From contig CAXBLT010000006.1 of the NCBI GenBank assembly GCA_963976795.1, positions 117,334-181,333 of the forward strand: 64,000 nucleotides of DNA. The letters are read 5' to 3'. The position numbers were made by a program, and so were the translations under genes. The stretch comes from UBA7359 sp963976795. GTDB taxonomy: Bacteria > Pseudomonadota > Gammaproteobacteria > Eutrophobiales > Eutrophobiaceae. The first letter of the stretch is position 1. Every line of letters begins with the position of its first letter. Shown here piece after piece: positions 1-8,282 of this stretch. The notes under the pieces were generated by a model. It ran no database searches and was not told where the DNA came from. It worked only from the letters and a program-made list of their open reading frames with translations.

Positions 1-581
1 ACATGTTCTTCAACCTCAGCGATGGTTACTTTTCCAGCTGTTGCCATTACGGGGTTAAAGTTTCTGGCTGTTTTCCGATAGACTAAATTGCCTTCATCAT
101 CAGCCTTCCATGCCTTAACCAGTGAGAGATCAGCGATCAAACCAGTTTCCAGAATATAAGTAACGCCATTAAACTCCTTATGTTCCTTACCTTCCGCAAT
201 CACAGTACCTACGCCGGTCTTGGTATAGAAACCCGGAATACCAGCCCCACCTGCACGACAACGTTCTGCTAATGTCCCCTGCGGGTTAAATTCCAGTTCT
301 AATTCACCACTCATATATTGCTGCTCAAATGTTTTGTTCCCACCAACATAAGATGAGATCATTTTCTTGATTTGTCGTGTTTGCAACAGGATTCCCAAAC
401 CAAAGTCATCTATACCACAGTTATTTGAGATCACAGTGATGTCTTTCACACCTGAGTCACGTAATGCAGTTATCAGGTACTCCGGTATACCACAAAGTCC
501 AAAGCCTCCTGCCATTATTGTCATGCCATCAAACAAAACTCCTTCCAGAGCTTCTGGCGCACTATTTTTCAATTTTTTCAT
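1..581 (-). CDS. scoA: 3-oxoacid CoA-transferase subunit A (partial, C-terminus outside window)
   Basis: This is the N-terminal ~193 residues of a family I CoA-transferase alpha subunit, which moves CoA from succinyl-CoA (or another donor) to a 3-keto acid such as acetoacetate. It reads leftward from the ATG at 579-581, which has a GAAGGG ribosome site just upstream, and runs off the left edge. The N-terminal glycine-rich stretch GGFGLCGIPE is the form typical of ScoA-type subunits rather than AtoD or PcaI. The catalytic Glu lies in the B subunit, which would be expected just beyond the left edge. It sits downstream of the RND transporter and on the same strand. A keto-acid CoA-transferase fits the ketone carboxylation genes further right, but physiological coupling is inference. 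Confidence 0.85.
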   Translation of the reverse strand, partial: MKKLKNSAPEALEGVLFDGMTIMAGGFGLCGIPEYLITALRDSGVKDITVISNNCGIDDFGLGILLQTRQIKKMISSYVGGNKTFEQQYMSGELELEFNPQGTLAERCRAGGAGIPGFYTKTGVGTVIAEGKEHKEFNGVTYILETGLIADLSLVKAWKADDEGNLVYRKTARNFNPVMATAGKVTIAEVEEH

Positions 582-1007
582 TAGTTACCCTTCTATTTAT
601 AACTATATCTAATGCCCAATTAACATAGGTCAATGGCATATTTATGAATACTAAAACTATATTTTAAGTGTAAAACTTTATACCGCATTATTCATTCAGT
701 ACAAAAAACAATAATTTCATCAACTTGTTAGCCAAAGAATTCTAACGCCAGTCCATTATCGGAACTGCTAGATTTATGTGTATTTTACCGAAAAAAAACA
801 TCCAGAAACAAACTTTAATATTCTTATAATCAATCAGCGAACAATGAATCTCAAGTGCCTATAACAAAAATCACTAATGCGGGCATTATGCGAGAATCAA
901 TCCGTTTGTAAAAGTGATATTACTTTTCAAAGCATTCTCTTCCATGATTAAAACCATAGAAGAGAATGTAGAAAACAGGACTACTTCATTTCTTTAAACT
1001 AGTTATC
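582..1007. other. 426-bp intergenic region between RND transporter and scoA
   Basis: No convincing gene is seen. The right part carries the long hairpin at 933-968 downstream of the transporter. The left part must hold the ribosome site and presumably a promoter for scoA, but I could not pick convincing -35/-10 or -24/-12 boxes. The short open frame at 367-612 on the other strand is a shadow of scoA. Confidence 0.5.
933..968 (-). terminator. Long inverted repeat downstream of the RND gene
   Basis: A 14-bp inverted repeat (CATTCTCTTCCATG at 933-946, CATAGAAGAGAATG at 955-968, one mismatch) with an 8-base loop lies 40-75 bases after the transporter stop codon in the direction of transcription. 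The T-tract after the stem is poor, so it may stabilise the mRNA end rather than act as a strong intrinsic terminator. Confidence 0.5.
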
Positions 1008-3446
1008 TTATGCGGGCGCGTTACCTGTTAAGGCTGCATCATTCGCATTATTAGTTTGTTCCCGTTCTTCATTAAAAATGAATTTTGGTTTAAAAATATA
1101 TGCCATGGCAGGCATCAAGAACAATGCTGATAAAGCAGATACGGTAAGCCACATGCCAATTAGCATACCCATTTCAGCCTGGAAGCGTAATGAGGAGAAG
1201 AGCCACACTCCAACGCTGACAATCAAGACAAGCGCAGTAACCAATACACCGCGGCCAGCACAATGCAATGATATTGCAATTGCCTCTAGGTGAGATTTTC
1301 CTAAATCATACTCACCCTTAATTCGATCACAAATATATAGTGTGTAATCCACACCTAGCCCAATTCCTAAAGCAGCAACAGGAACGGTATTAATATTCAT
1401 ACCTATATTTTGCCAAGACATGAAAGCAAAAGTAACAAGATTCGCTAACACAACTGGCACCATAAAAAACATACCGGCAATACTAGAGCGATATACAACG
1501 ATACACATCATCACCAGAATGAACAGGGCTAAGGCAATCGATTGTATCTGCCCAGACAAGATGACCTCATTCACAGATGCAATTACACCTATAATTCCAC
1601 CCGCCAATCTAAAGTTAGCAAGTTCTTGTAGCTCGGGGTTATCTTTTATGAATTGTTTAACACGCGCAATTGCCGTTTGAATCGTCACACCTTTTCTATC
1701 TGAAAAATACATCAGCACGGAGGCATAATTAATATCAACATCAGTGAAACGTAACAAATCACCTGGTTCAGCCGCTCGTTCAAACATGAACAATAATTCT
1801 CCATTCTGATCAGTATTCGTACCTAATTCTGAATATCGAAAGTTACCTTCACGTAAAGTCTGGTTAACTGAAGGGAGTACGTCGGCTACGGATATAGTAG
1901 CTCCAATTTCTTTTTGTTGTTCCATGTACTGCTGAAATCGCAGCATACCATCAAGAATTTCAACATCTTTTATCTTCCCTGTGACCTTCCCACCAAACTC
2001 ATTCTTTGCACCTTCTTCAACACCCCCTACAACAACAAACATCCTGTCTGCACCGGGAAATTGTTTATTTATGTTTGCAGAATCCACGTTATAACGACCA
2101 TCTGGCCAAAGAATAGGAGAACCAGGATTAGCATCACCTACTTTTAAGTCAACTGCGTAGATCCCGCTCACTATGAATAATAAAACTGCCAATGCCACAA
2201 CAACATATCTTGCTTTAGTCGCAACAACATTAACGCAGATATTTAAGAAAGGTCTGATCACTAGCAAATCCAGATTAAGCGGATGCGCATATGACTTTGG
2301 CTTTTTGACCCATGACAGTAATACAGGTGTCACGATGATAGAACTAATAGCCACGGTACCAACCCAGACAACGGCTAAAACAACTAATTTTTGCAATAAT
2401 GGAATGGGACTAATCGCGACCACTGTCACGCAACCTGCATCAGTTGCGATCCCTAACAAGCCAGGTCTAAGTAGATCTTTCATTGTCACGGTTGCCGCAG
2501 ACAGGGAGTCTAGATCTTCCTCATGTCCTTCAACTTTATCGATCTCTTCATGGAACCGAGTCATCATCTGCACTGAGTGAGATACCGCTCGAGCTGTAAT
2601 CAGCATGGCAACAACAACAACCAGTGGGTCAAAGTGAATACCGCATAATTGCGCTACACCCAAAGCCCAGACAGCACTAATAGCACCCGACAACATAGGC
2701 AAGATAGTTCCACGCCAAGTCCTGTTTATAACGAATAACAAGACAAGAAAAATTGCCGCGGCAATACTGATAAGCTTCATTGTTTCTGGTAGGAAGTGGT
2801 CAACCCAGCCATACAATATCGGGTTACCCACCAAACTTATATCAACAGTGTCGTCATCAAGCCTTTCCACTAACTCATATGCTTGTTTATACGCAAGATT
2901 GAAATCGAGTAGATTGTCGAAAAAATCCACTGTAATGAGTGTTGCCGTTAAGTCTTTTGATACAAAAGGTCCATAAACCAGTGGGCTACGTAAAATAGCC
3001 TCTTTCATATAATCGATATCAGCTTGAGTCTCTGGTAAATCTGGCCACATATACGGAAAGCTTTCAATACCAACTGTAGACGCTCTGGTTTCTTTAAGTT
3101 TTTTACCCGCTATAGAGTAGATCTGAAATTCATTTATGGCGTCAATCTTGTATAAGCCTTGAGTAAGGTCTCGTATTTTTTTCAAGACCGGCATTTGAAA
3201 GATATCACCTTCTTTTGATTGAATCATGAAGGTAATAATACTGGTACCGCCAAAAGTATCCTTAAATTGCTCGTGTACTTTTATATAGGGGTGTGAACCA
3301 GGCTGTAAATCTTCGAATACCGTTTTGACATCTATTCGATAAGCAAAATTTGCTAAAATAGCTGTTACAACAATGACCATTGCGAGCACAACTTTTCTGT
3401 GTCTCATACAAAATAAAGCAAAATTCTCTAACATTTCTTTCTCCAA
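1008..3446 (-). CDS. MMPL/RND-family transporter
   Basis: This 812-residue inner-membrane protein has the RND/MMPL layout. A cytoplasmic N-terminus and first membrane span (residues ~17-37) precede a large periplasmic loop (~40-220), a block of spans (~225-400), a second periplasmic loop (~430-620), and a final block of spans ending near residue 790. The second block includes the acidic GLGVDYTLY-type segment used for proton coupling in the family. It is the last gene of a four-gene set (DUF1302, DUF1329, YCF48-like, RND) read in one direction. Such sets recur, as far as I recall, in bacteria that degrade hydrophobic compounds. It probably moves a lipid-like or ketone-type substrate, but direction and substrate are not shown by the sequence. 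It resembles the superfamily of HpnN, yet it is not next to the hopanoid genes. Confidence 0.85.
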   Translation of the reverse strand: MEKEMLENFALFCMRHRKVVLAMVIVVTAILANFAYRIDVKTVFEDLQPGSHPYIKVHEQFKDTFGGTSIITFMIQSKEGDIFQMPVLKKIRDLTQGLYKIDAINEFQIYSIAGKKLKETRASTVGIESFPYMWPDLPETQADIDYMKEAILRSPLVYGPFVSKDLTATLITVDFFDNLLDFNLAYKQAYELVERLDDDTVDISLVGNPILYGWVDHFLPETMKLISIAAAIFLVLLFVINRTWRGTILPMLSGAISAVWALGVAQLCGIHFDPLVVVVAMLITARAVSHSVQMMTRFHEEIDKVEGHEEDLDSLSAATVTMKDLLRPGLLGIATDAGCVTVVAISPIPLLQKLVVLAVVWVGTVAISSIIVTPVLLSWVKKPKSYAHPLNLDLLVIRPFLNICVNVVATKARYVVVALAVLLFIVSGIYAVDLKVGDANPGSPILWPDGRYNVDSANINKQFPGADRMFVVVGGVEEGAKNEFGGKVTGKIKDVEILDGMLRFQQYMEQQKEIGATISVADVLPSVNQTLREGNFRYSELGTNTDQNGELLFMFERAAEPGDLLRFTDVDINYASVLMYFSDRKGVTIQTAIARVKQFIKDNPELQELANFRLAGGIIGVIASVNEVILSGQIQSIALALFILVMMCIVVYRSSIAGMFFMVPVVLANLVTFAFMSWQNIGMNINTVPVAALGIGLGVDYTLYICDRIKGEYDLGKSHLEAIAISLHCAGRGVLVTALVLIVSVGVWLFSSLRFQAEMGMLIGMWLTVSALSALFLMPAMAYIFKPKFIFNEEREQTNNANDAALTGNAPA

Positions 3447-3506
3447 CGAGCCGAAATCAAATACTTCGACTACCCCTAATTATTTATTATTATTTGAATA
3501 AAAAAT

Positions 3507-4580
3507 CTAATCGGCCAACAATGTCCATGTATCTGTTTTTAGGTCCATTGAGCCTACTGTTTGACCAACTGACAAAAAACTAGCCCCATCAATAGATAAT
3601 TCAGTATGTGATGTTAGATCTGTATCTGACAGGTTTTTTGAATCAAATTGCGTCAAATCTGCTGAAAATGTTATCCACTTGCCTTTGTTACCAACGGCCA
3701 CCCACTCATTTGTCTCATCAGACCACTCCACATCCATTAAATGCTCAGTCATACCGGATACTTTGGGTTCGATATAAGTCCAAGTCTCGCCGCCATCTTT
3801 TGTTGCCACAATGGCACCGCCCAAGCCTACAACAACACCTTCAGTAGGAGTGCGAAACGCCACAGCAGTAAAGCTGTTTGGACTATCAGTTTGGGTATCT
3901 TCCCAGGTCTTACCGTTGTCGCTGCTTTTGAATATCAGACCAAACTCGCCAGCTATATAAAGCGTAGTCTCATCAACTCGAACAATATCATTCATGAAGA
4001 CATCCTCTTCTTCACGCATTTGCGTCCATGTATTACCATAATCATGACTATTGAGTATCATGCCCATTTCGCCCACTGCCCAGGCTTCTCCGTTTGGATA
4101 AGAATGAACACGAAGCAATTTGTTAGCGGTATCTGATTTTGGTGAGTCAACTTCTACCCAAGTCTTACCACCGTCATCAGTCCTGAGAGTAACGCCTTCG
4201 TTACCGACAGCTACTGATTTATTTTCATCCCAAGAGGTTATGTCTTGCAGGTGAGAGTCAACAGGTGCTGTTTGGCTTTCCCATGTCCGTCCCTTATCTC
4301 TGGAAATGAGAAGTTTCCCATAGTTTCCAGCTGCCATATAGACATCAGAACTTACTTTGCTTAAACCAAAAATATTATCACGTACATTAATTACAGGAGG
4401 GATAACTTCTTCTATCACAGCAGTGGGTTTGACGAAGATACCAGCCCATAGCAAGGTACCCACAATAGCCCAAGGCATTATAGAGAGAATAAGCTTTGCA
4501 AACTTCTGCCCAAGTGAATCAGCAGTATTAGTTGTTCCAGACATTTGTTCTGCTGCGGTATTATTTTCTGACATGTTCAT
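3507..4580 (-). CDS. YCF48/BNR-repeat beta-propeller protein
   Basis: The protein has 357 residues with one N-terminal membrane anchor (about residues 29-50, ending near WAGIFV) and then a periplasmic propeller. Repeats of the form SxDxGxTW recur roughly every 45 residues (SRDKGRTWES, TDDGGKTWVE, SHDYGNTWTQ, SSDNGKTWED, TKDGGETWTY), which is the Asp-box signature of YCF48/photosystem II assembly-like proteins. There is no photosynthesis here. In this context it is most likely an accessory subunit of the neighbouring RND transporter, 60 bp downstream. The start at 4580 fits the anchor position. Function beyond a scaffolding role is unknown. Confidence 0.8.
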   Translation of the reverse strand: MNMSENNTAAEQMSGTTNTADSLGQKFAKLILSIMPWAIVGTLLWAGIFVKPTAVIEEVIPPVINVRDNIFGLSKVSSDVYMAAGNYGKLLISRDKGRTWESQTAPVDSHLQDITSWDENKSVAVGNEGVTLRTDDGGKTWVEVDSPKSDTANKLLRVHSYPNGEAWAVGEMGMILNSHDYGNTWTQMREEEDVFMNDIVRVDETTLYIAGEFGLIFKSSDNGKTWEDTQTDSPNSFTAVAFRTPTEGVVVGLGGAIVATKDGGETWTYIEPKVSGMTEHLMDVEWSDETNEWVAVGNKGKWITFSADLTQFDSKNLSDTDLTSHTELSIDGASFLSVGQTVGSMDLKTDTWTLLAD

Positions 4581-4696
4581 AACAACCCTTCTTCATAAAG
4601 TAATTCTTAACCAAGAGGATCTAAAGAAGCATTAGTAATCCTATGAATGGTTAACGCGTCATTCGTATTTGATTACACCCCATAAAAATTAAAGTA

Positions 4697-4731
4697 GGTA
4701 GCTGCTAGATAAGGTCTATCTAACAGCTACC
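4697..4731 (-). promoter_or_regulatory. Strong stem-loop between DUF1329 and YCF48-like genes
   Basis: Arms 4697-4711 and 4717-4731 form a 15-bp stem with a 5-base loop. The only imperfect pair is a G-U wobble in the leftward transcript, the strand that is actually transcribed. The bases after the stem in that direction are T-rich (TACTTTAATTTTTATG). It may be a leaky terminator or an mRNA-stability element that sets lower expression of the transporter half of the operon. Confidence 0.6.
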
Positions 4732-4773
4732 ATTGAGGGGGGAGAACAATATTAAAACTAATTTATTGTTATG

Positions 4774-6051
4774 TTACTTAGCGATACTGATTAACTTCTT
4801 AAGAGTCACATCATCCGCTTCAACACCTGCTGGATTGGCTTTCATATTGGATGACCAAGTAGTAGAGAACTCAGCCTTCCAATCGATGATATGACCAACT
4901 ACTGGCATAGTAGCTAAATATCCATCATCACCAACATCACGACGGTTTTGGAAAATAAATGATTTCCAGAATTTGCCGTTTTGGTCAAGTGCTTCACCAT
5001 AGTATGGGCGAGGATAATCAACTTCCATCCAGACCGTTTTCTGACTGTATGGATGTTCATCTGGTGGTATACCTTCAATTACCCATACTTCACGAGGCTC
5101 CCATTGCACTTGTGGTGCAGGAAAGAAATGCGGAGGAATATCCATACCTACGGCGGGGAATTCTTTGATGGTGTTCTTATAGGTTAAATCAACAGTCATA
5201 AGTGGAGCATGTGCAATCGCAAAGATCCATTCGCGACCTATCAATTTAGTAGACTTGTATTTAGTTGGTACCGCGTCCCAAATGTCCCAATCATCATACA
5301 ACTGCACGGTTCCACCAATGGGGTCCATCCACGCATTACCTGTTAAACGACGTGCGCGACGTACAGACTTCAAGTAAGCCCATGTATCATCTGGTGTCTT
5401 TGCAGTAGGATCATTGTAACGAATTGAGAAGATACCTAAACCTTTAATATCTTGTGGGTAGGTAGCAACCAATACGGTTTTTTGTAAGATAGTACCATCA
5501 CCCTCAGAAATAGGTCCGCCATCAAGACGTCCTTCCATATAGTAACGCTGAGCCCACCAACGTTGAATACGTTCCATACCCTTTGTAGCATCCAGAAACA
5601 CCCATGAGATGTGACGAAGATCCATAGTTGCGCCATAAGTAGGTCCGCGCAAGTTCCAAATCAGCTTGTCTCCAGCATAAGGGTCATCCATCTTGATGTC
5701 TTGTGGATCAAAAAACATGCCTGCTTCCCATCCAGATACAGTACGATCAGAAGGATTGAACTTAACGGTTTCCTTACTTTTCTGGGTCCATGTCATGTAT
5801 TTCTCATCCATAGGAACAGGCTCTGAATGACGAACAGGAATCTTTAAGTGGTGGTTACGAATCATCCACTCATATTTACCTGGCAACATATCACCGACAC
5901 GCTTGCCTTCGAATGTCATGTCGATTACTTGATCGAGGTTCTCTGCACTGATTATGGTGCCTTCAGGCATCTCTTCAGCAACAGCGCTCAATGGAGCGCC
6001 TACAAGCAGCCCCAAAGAAACTACTGATGTAGCTAATATTTTCTTATACAT
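4774..6051 (-). CDS. DUF1329 family periplasmic protein
   Basis: This is a 425-residue DUF1329 protein with a clear Sec signal peptide (MYKKILATSVVSLGLLVGA, cleavage near Ala-Val-Ala/Glu at ~26). The mature part is rich in Trp and Tyr. Blocks such as WNLRGPTYGATMDLRHISW, RRARRLTGNAWMDPIGG and WVIEGIPPDEHPYSQKT are typical of the family, whose fold is related to LolA/LolB-type lipid-binding proteins. It lies between the DUF1302 outer-membrane protein and the YCF48-like gene. A periplasmic carrier between an outer-membrane channel and the RND pump is the favoured role, but it is inferred from context. Confidence 0.85.
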   Translation of the reverse strand: MYKKILATSVVSLGLLVGAPLSAVAEEMPEGTIISAENLDQVIDMTFEGKRVGDMLPGKYEWMIRNHHLKIPVRHSEPVPMDEKYMTWTQKSKETVKFNPSDRTVSGWEAGMFFDPQDIKMDDPYAGDKLIWNLRGPTYGATMDLRHISWVFLDATKGMERIQRWWAQRYYMEGRLDGGPISEGDGTILQKTVLVATYPQDIKGLGIFSIRYNDPTAKTPDDTWAYLKSVRRARRLTGNAWMDPIGGTVQLYDDWDIWDAVPTKYKSTKLIGREWIFAIAHAPLMTVDLTYKNTIKEFPAVGMDIPPHFFPAPQVQWEPREVWVIEGIPPDEHPYSQKTVWMEVDYPRPYYGEALDQNGKFWKSFIFQNRRDVGDDGYLATMPVVGHIIDWKAEFSTTWSSNMKANPAGVEADDVTLKKLISIAK

Positions 6052-6139
6052 ATAATACTCCTACGTTTTAACAATCGTCCTGCATTGCTGCAGGACATAA
6101 TGAGTAACTAATACTTTTTTACACAACTACTTAATTAAC

Positions 6140-7789
6140 TTAGAACTGTCTTGTAACTTTTAAAACTAACTGATTATCATCGGCAAACCAGTCAAACAAT
6201 GATGCGCTGTTTTCCGAAACACCTAATGGGTTTACTTTGCCGCCTGCAGCAGTACTTGCAGAGACTTTCTTCTCGTCACCATCACTCCACCAAAGATCAG
6301 CTTCTAACTTGACACGCCAATCATCGCCAAAGACTAGCTCAACAGCGGCGATACCAAAACCACCACCGTTACTTAAGTCAGTACCAACGACAAATGTTGG
6401 GTTAATCGTGTCACGTTTGAAGTTTAACAATGAGAATATTGTCAAATAAGCTGTGTGCTCTCTCTTTTGCGCACCGAAAGAGGCAAACTCAACGATTTCA
6501 TCTGAGTCTTTATGATCTAATATCCAAGTATCAAATAACTGCACACTAGATAAGGATGGGCGGTTGGTACCTAGATATTTTCCCCACTTAAACTCTTTAT
6601 CGATGCGGAACATGGTAACCAAGGTATCTTTTGTCTTAACACCTTCCCAACCTGGGAGAGAAGAACCTAAAGCACCAAAGTTGTATGGCTTATTAGGGAT
6701 AAACGCGACTTCCGCACTCAATGTTGAATCAATAATCGGCGCATAACCGTTTGCACTGACACCAAATACATTAATATGAGGATAGATCCAATCACCCAAC
6801 ACGCCATTTTGTGCAACCTCACCAAAAGAATTCATTGCACCGACACCAAAAGCGCCTGGTGTCGCAGAATTCACCGCGGGGTTCATAATAGGAGCAGGGT
6901 TGAACGTCCTTAGATATGCTACTGAGTATCCAATTGAACCAATATCACTATTCCAACGAAAACCAAAGGTTGGATCGTCTTGTGAACCATCCGTATGATC
7001 AGCATTATATTGCGTAAATGCTGTAAAATCGACACCACGATATGGGTGTGGAATCCAGCGTCCGCCTTCAATATTAAAGTTACTGCCCACATCATCATCA
7101 CGATCCAGACCCGGGCGCACGAAGAAATTCAGGCTACCACCAAGTTCGTCATATAAATCTAAATCAAAATTGACCAAGAATAATGGTTTACGCCAATCTT
7201 CGTTATTCTCAAAAAACAGTCTCCAACGATAATCAAAACCATGCACCAAATCCATGGCCTGGAAGAAATCACTCTCACCCCAAACCAATTGTTGCTTACC
7301 GACTCGCATGTTTAACTTACCATCAAACAATGCGAAATCTGCATAGTATTCACGGAAAAACTCTTGTATATGGTCCGTGTTGTACTGATCGAGATACTGA
7401 CCACGAGTAGCTGTACCATTGTTTGATGTTAATTTAGTCATGCTTTCGAGTGAATCAAGATAATCCGTTTGCAACTCCCTATCAAACCGACTAACGATTT
7501 TCCAAGAGACTGGACCAGTATAGATATCGGTATCCAGCAACAATGTGGCTCGAGCCATAGTAAAATCAAACTGATCGTTTTCAGGTGTTTCAGCGTGATC
7601 CTCAAGACCTACCCCAAAATATGTACGGGCATAGCCACTCACAGCAAAGCTCCAATCTTCTCCAAAGCCGCCTGTACAGGTGTCACAAGCTGGTTCATCT
7701 GCAGCCATTACAGAACCAGTCGCAACGGTTCCCCCAAAACACAATAGAAAACCTGCGGCTTTCAATATATTGCTATTATATTTTTTCAT
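6140..7789 (-). CDS. DUF1302 family outer-membrane protein
   Basis: The 549-residue protein starts with a signal peptide (to about residue 29, ...VMAADEP) followed by CDTCTGG. It then has many alternating aromatic strands and ends in a terminal Phe (KVTRQF), as expected for an outer-membrane beta-barrel. Family blocks include MRVGKQQLVWGESDFFQAMD and the N-terminal region with RATLLLDTDIYTGP. It is the first gene of the leftward envelope module, 88 bp ahead of DUF1329. A candidate -24/-12 promoter lies about 100 bp upstream. The likely role is uptake or export of a hydrophobic compound across the outer membrane. Substrate is unknown. Confidence 0.85.
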   Translation of the reverse strand: MKKYNSNILKAAGFLLCFGGTVATGSVMAADEPACDTCTGGFGEDWSFAVSGYARTYFGVGLEDHAETPENDQFDFTMARATLLLDTDIYTGPVSWKIVSRFDRELQTDYLDSLESMTKLTSNNGTATRGQYLDQYNTDHIQEFFREYYADFALFDGKLNMRVGKQQLVWGESDFFQAMDLVHGFDYRWRLFFENNEDWRKPLFLVNFDLDLYDELGGSLNFFVRPGLDRDDDVGSNFNIEGGRWIPHPYRGVDFTAFTQYNADHTDGSQDDPTFGFRWNSDIGSIGYSVAYLRTFNPAPIMNPAVNSATPGAFGVGAMNSFGEVAQNGVLGDWIYPHINVFGVSANGYAPIIDSTLSAEVAFIPNKPYNFGALGSSLPGWEGVKTKDTLVTMFRIDKEFKWGKYLGTNRPSLSSVQLFDTWILDHKDSDEIVEFASFGAQKREHTAYLTIFSLLNFKRDTINPTFVVGTDLSNGGGFGIAAVELVFGDDWRVKLEADLWWSDGDEKKVSASTAAGGKVNPLGVSENSASLFDWFADDNQLVLKVTRQF

Positions 7790-7891
7790 TCCTCCCCCTT
7801 AAAGAGTTTTAAAAAACTAAAATCGTCATAAAAAATTGTTCTTTTTTATTAACAAAACTAACACTTCTTATAACGATATCTGAAGATGGGG

Positions 7892-7908
7892 AACAAGTTT
7901 TATGCCAA
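7892..7908 (-). promoter_or_regulatory. Candidate sigma-54 (-24/-12) promoter for the DUF1302 operon
   Basis: Read leftward the sequence is TTGGCATAAAACTTGTT. TTGGCA matches the -24 box. The -12 box is TTGTT where the consensus is TTGCW, with the correct GG-N10 spacing. The expected start is near 7880, about 90 bases ahead of the DUF1302 start codon. The C-to-T change in the invariant GC makes this weaker than the site at 23303-23318. Confidence 0.4.
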
Positions 7909-8027
7909 ACAGAGAGAACCTGCCTATTCTAAGGGTAAGCCTCTGATATATAAGAACAACACTGTTCACAATTCCATCGCCAATTTGCTTATACCGGACT
8001 ATATAAGAACGACTGTGTGCTAACATG

Positions 8028-8050
8028 GAACGGTTTTCTATAAACCGTTC
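8028..8050. promoter_or_regulatory. Perfect 9-bp inverted repeat, candidate activator site
   Basis: GAACGGTTT and AAACCGTTC flank a 5-base spacer. The repeat lies about 150-170 bp upstream of the candidate -24/-12 start for the DUF1302 operon, the usual position of an upstream activator site for a sigma-54 enhancer-binding protein. The regulator encoded beginning 233 bp to the right is the natural candidate to bind it. A terminator is unlikely because no gene ends here. Confidence 0.5.
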
Positions 8051-8282
8051 AACCAGTGTGGTTTTTAAAGGATATTCAACCGTATTTTTTAATAAAATAG
8101 TCAGTAATTTGAACTATTTATGCTACTAAATAATCAATTTTGTGGAAGTTAATGAATAATGTTAACATTTAGGCCAATTTATCCTTAAACGATACATTGA
8201 GTAGGCCTTTGGTTAAGTATTTTCCCGTAAAGACCTTATAAACAAGATTCTTGTACACGGTGGTGTTAAATAACTAAATTCC

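Larger units (their letters stand above)
7790..8282. other. 493-bp divergent intergenic region with regulatory signals
   Basis: This region separates the leftward envelope module from the rightward sigma-54 activator gene. It contains the -24/-12 candidate at 7892-7908, the perfect inverted repeat at 8028-8050 and AT-rich DNA between them. I see no ORF worth calling and no strong ribosome site in front of the regulator. Confidence 0.6.

Noticed and set aside
2173..2580. 135-aa ORF antisense to the RND gene
   Set aside because: It is a mirror frame of a strongly supported membrane protein, with threonine-rich low-complexity content and no motif.
1008..3446. RND gene as HpnN, the hopanoid transporter
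   Set aside because: It is 50 kb from the hpn genes and belongs to the DUF1302/DUF1329/YCF48 set, so the superfamily resemblance alone is not enough.
4738..4750. Purine-rich GGGGGGAGAAC as a ribosome site
   Set aside because: It is on the rightward strand, where no gene follows. The neighbouring genes read leftward.
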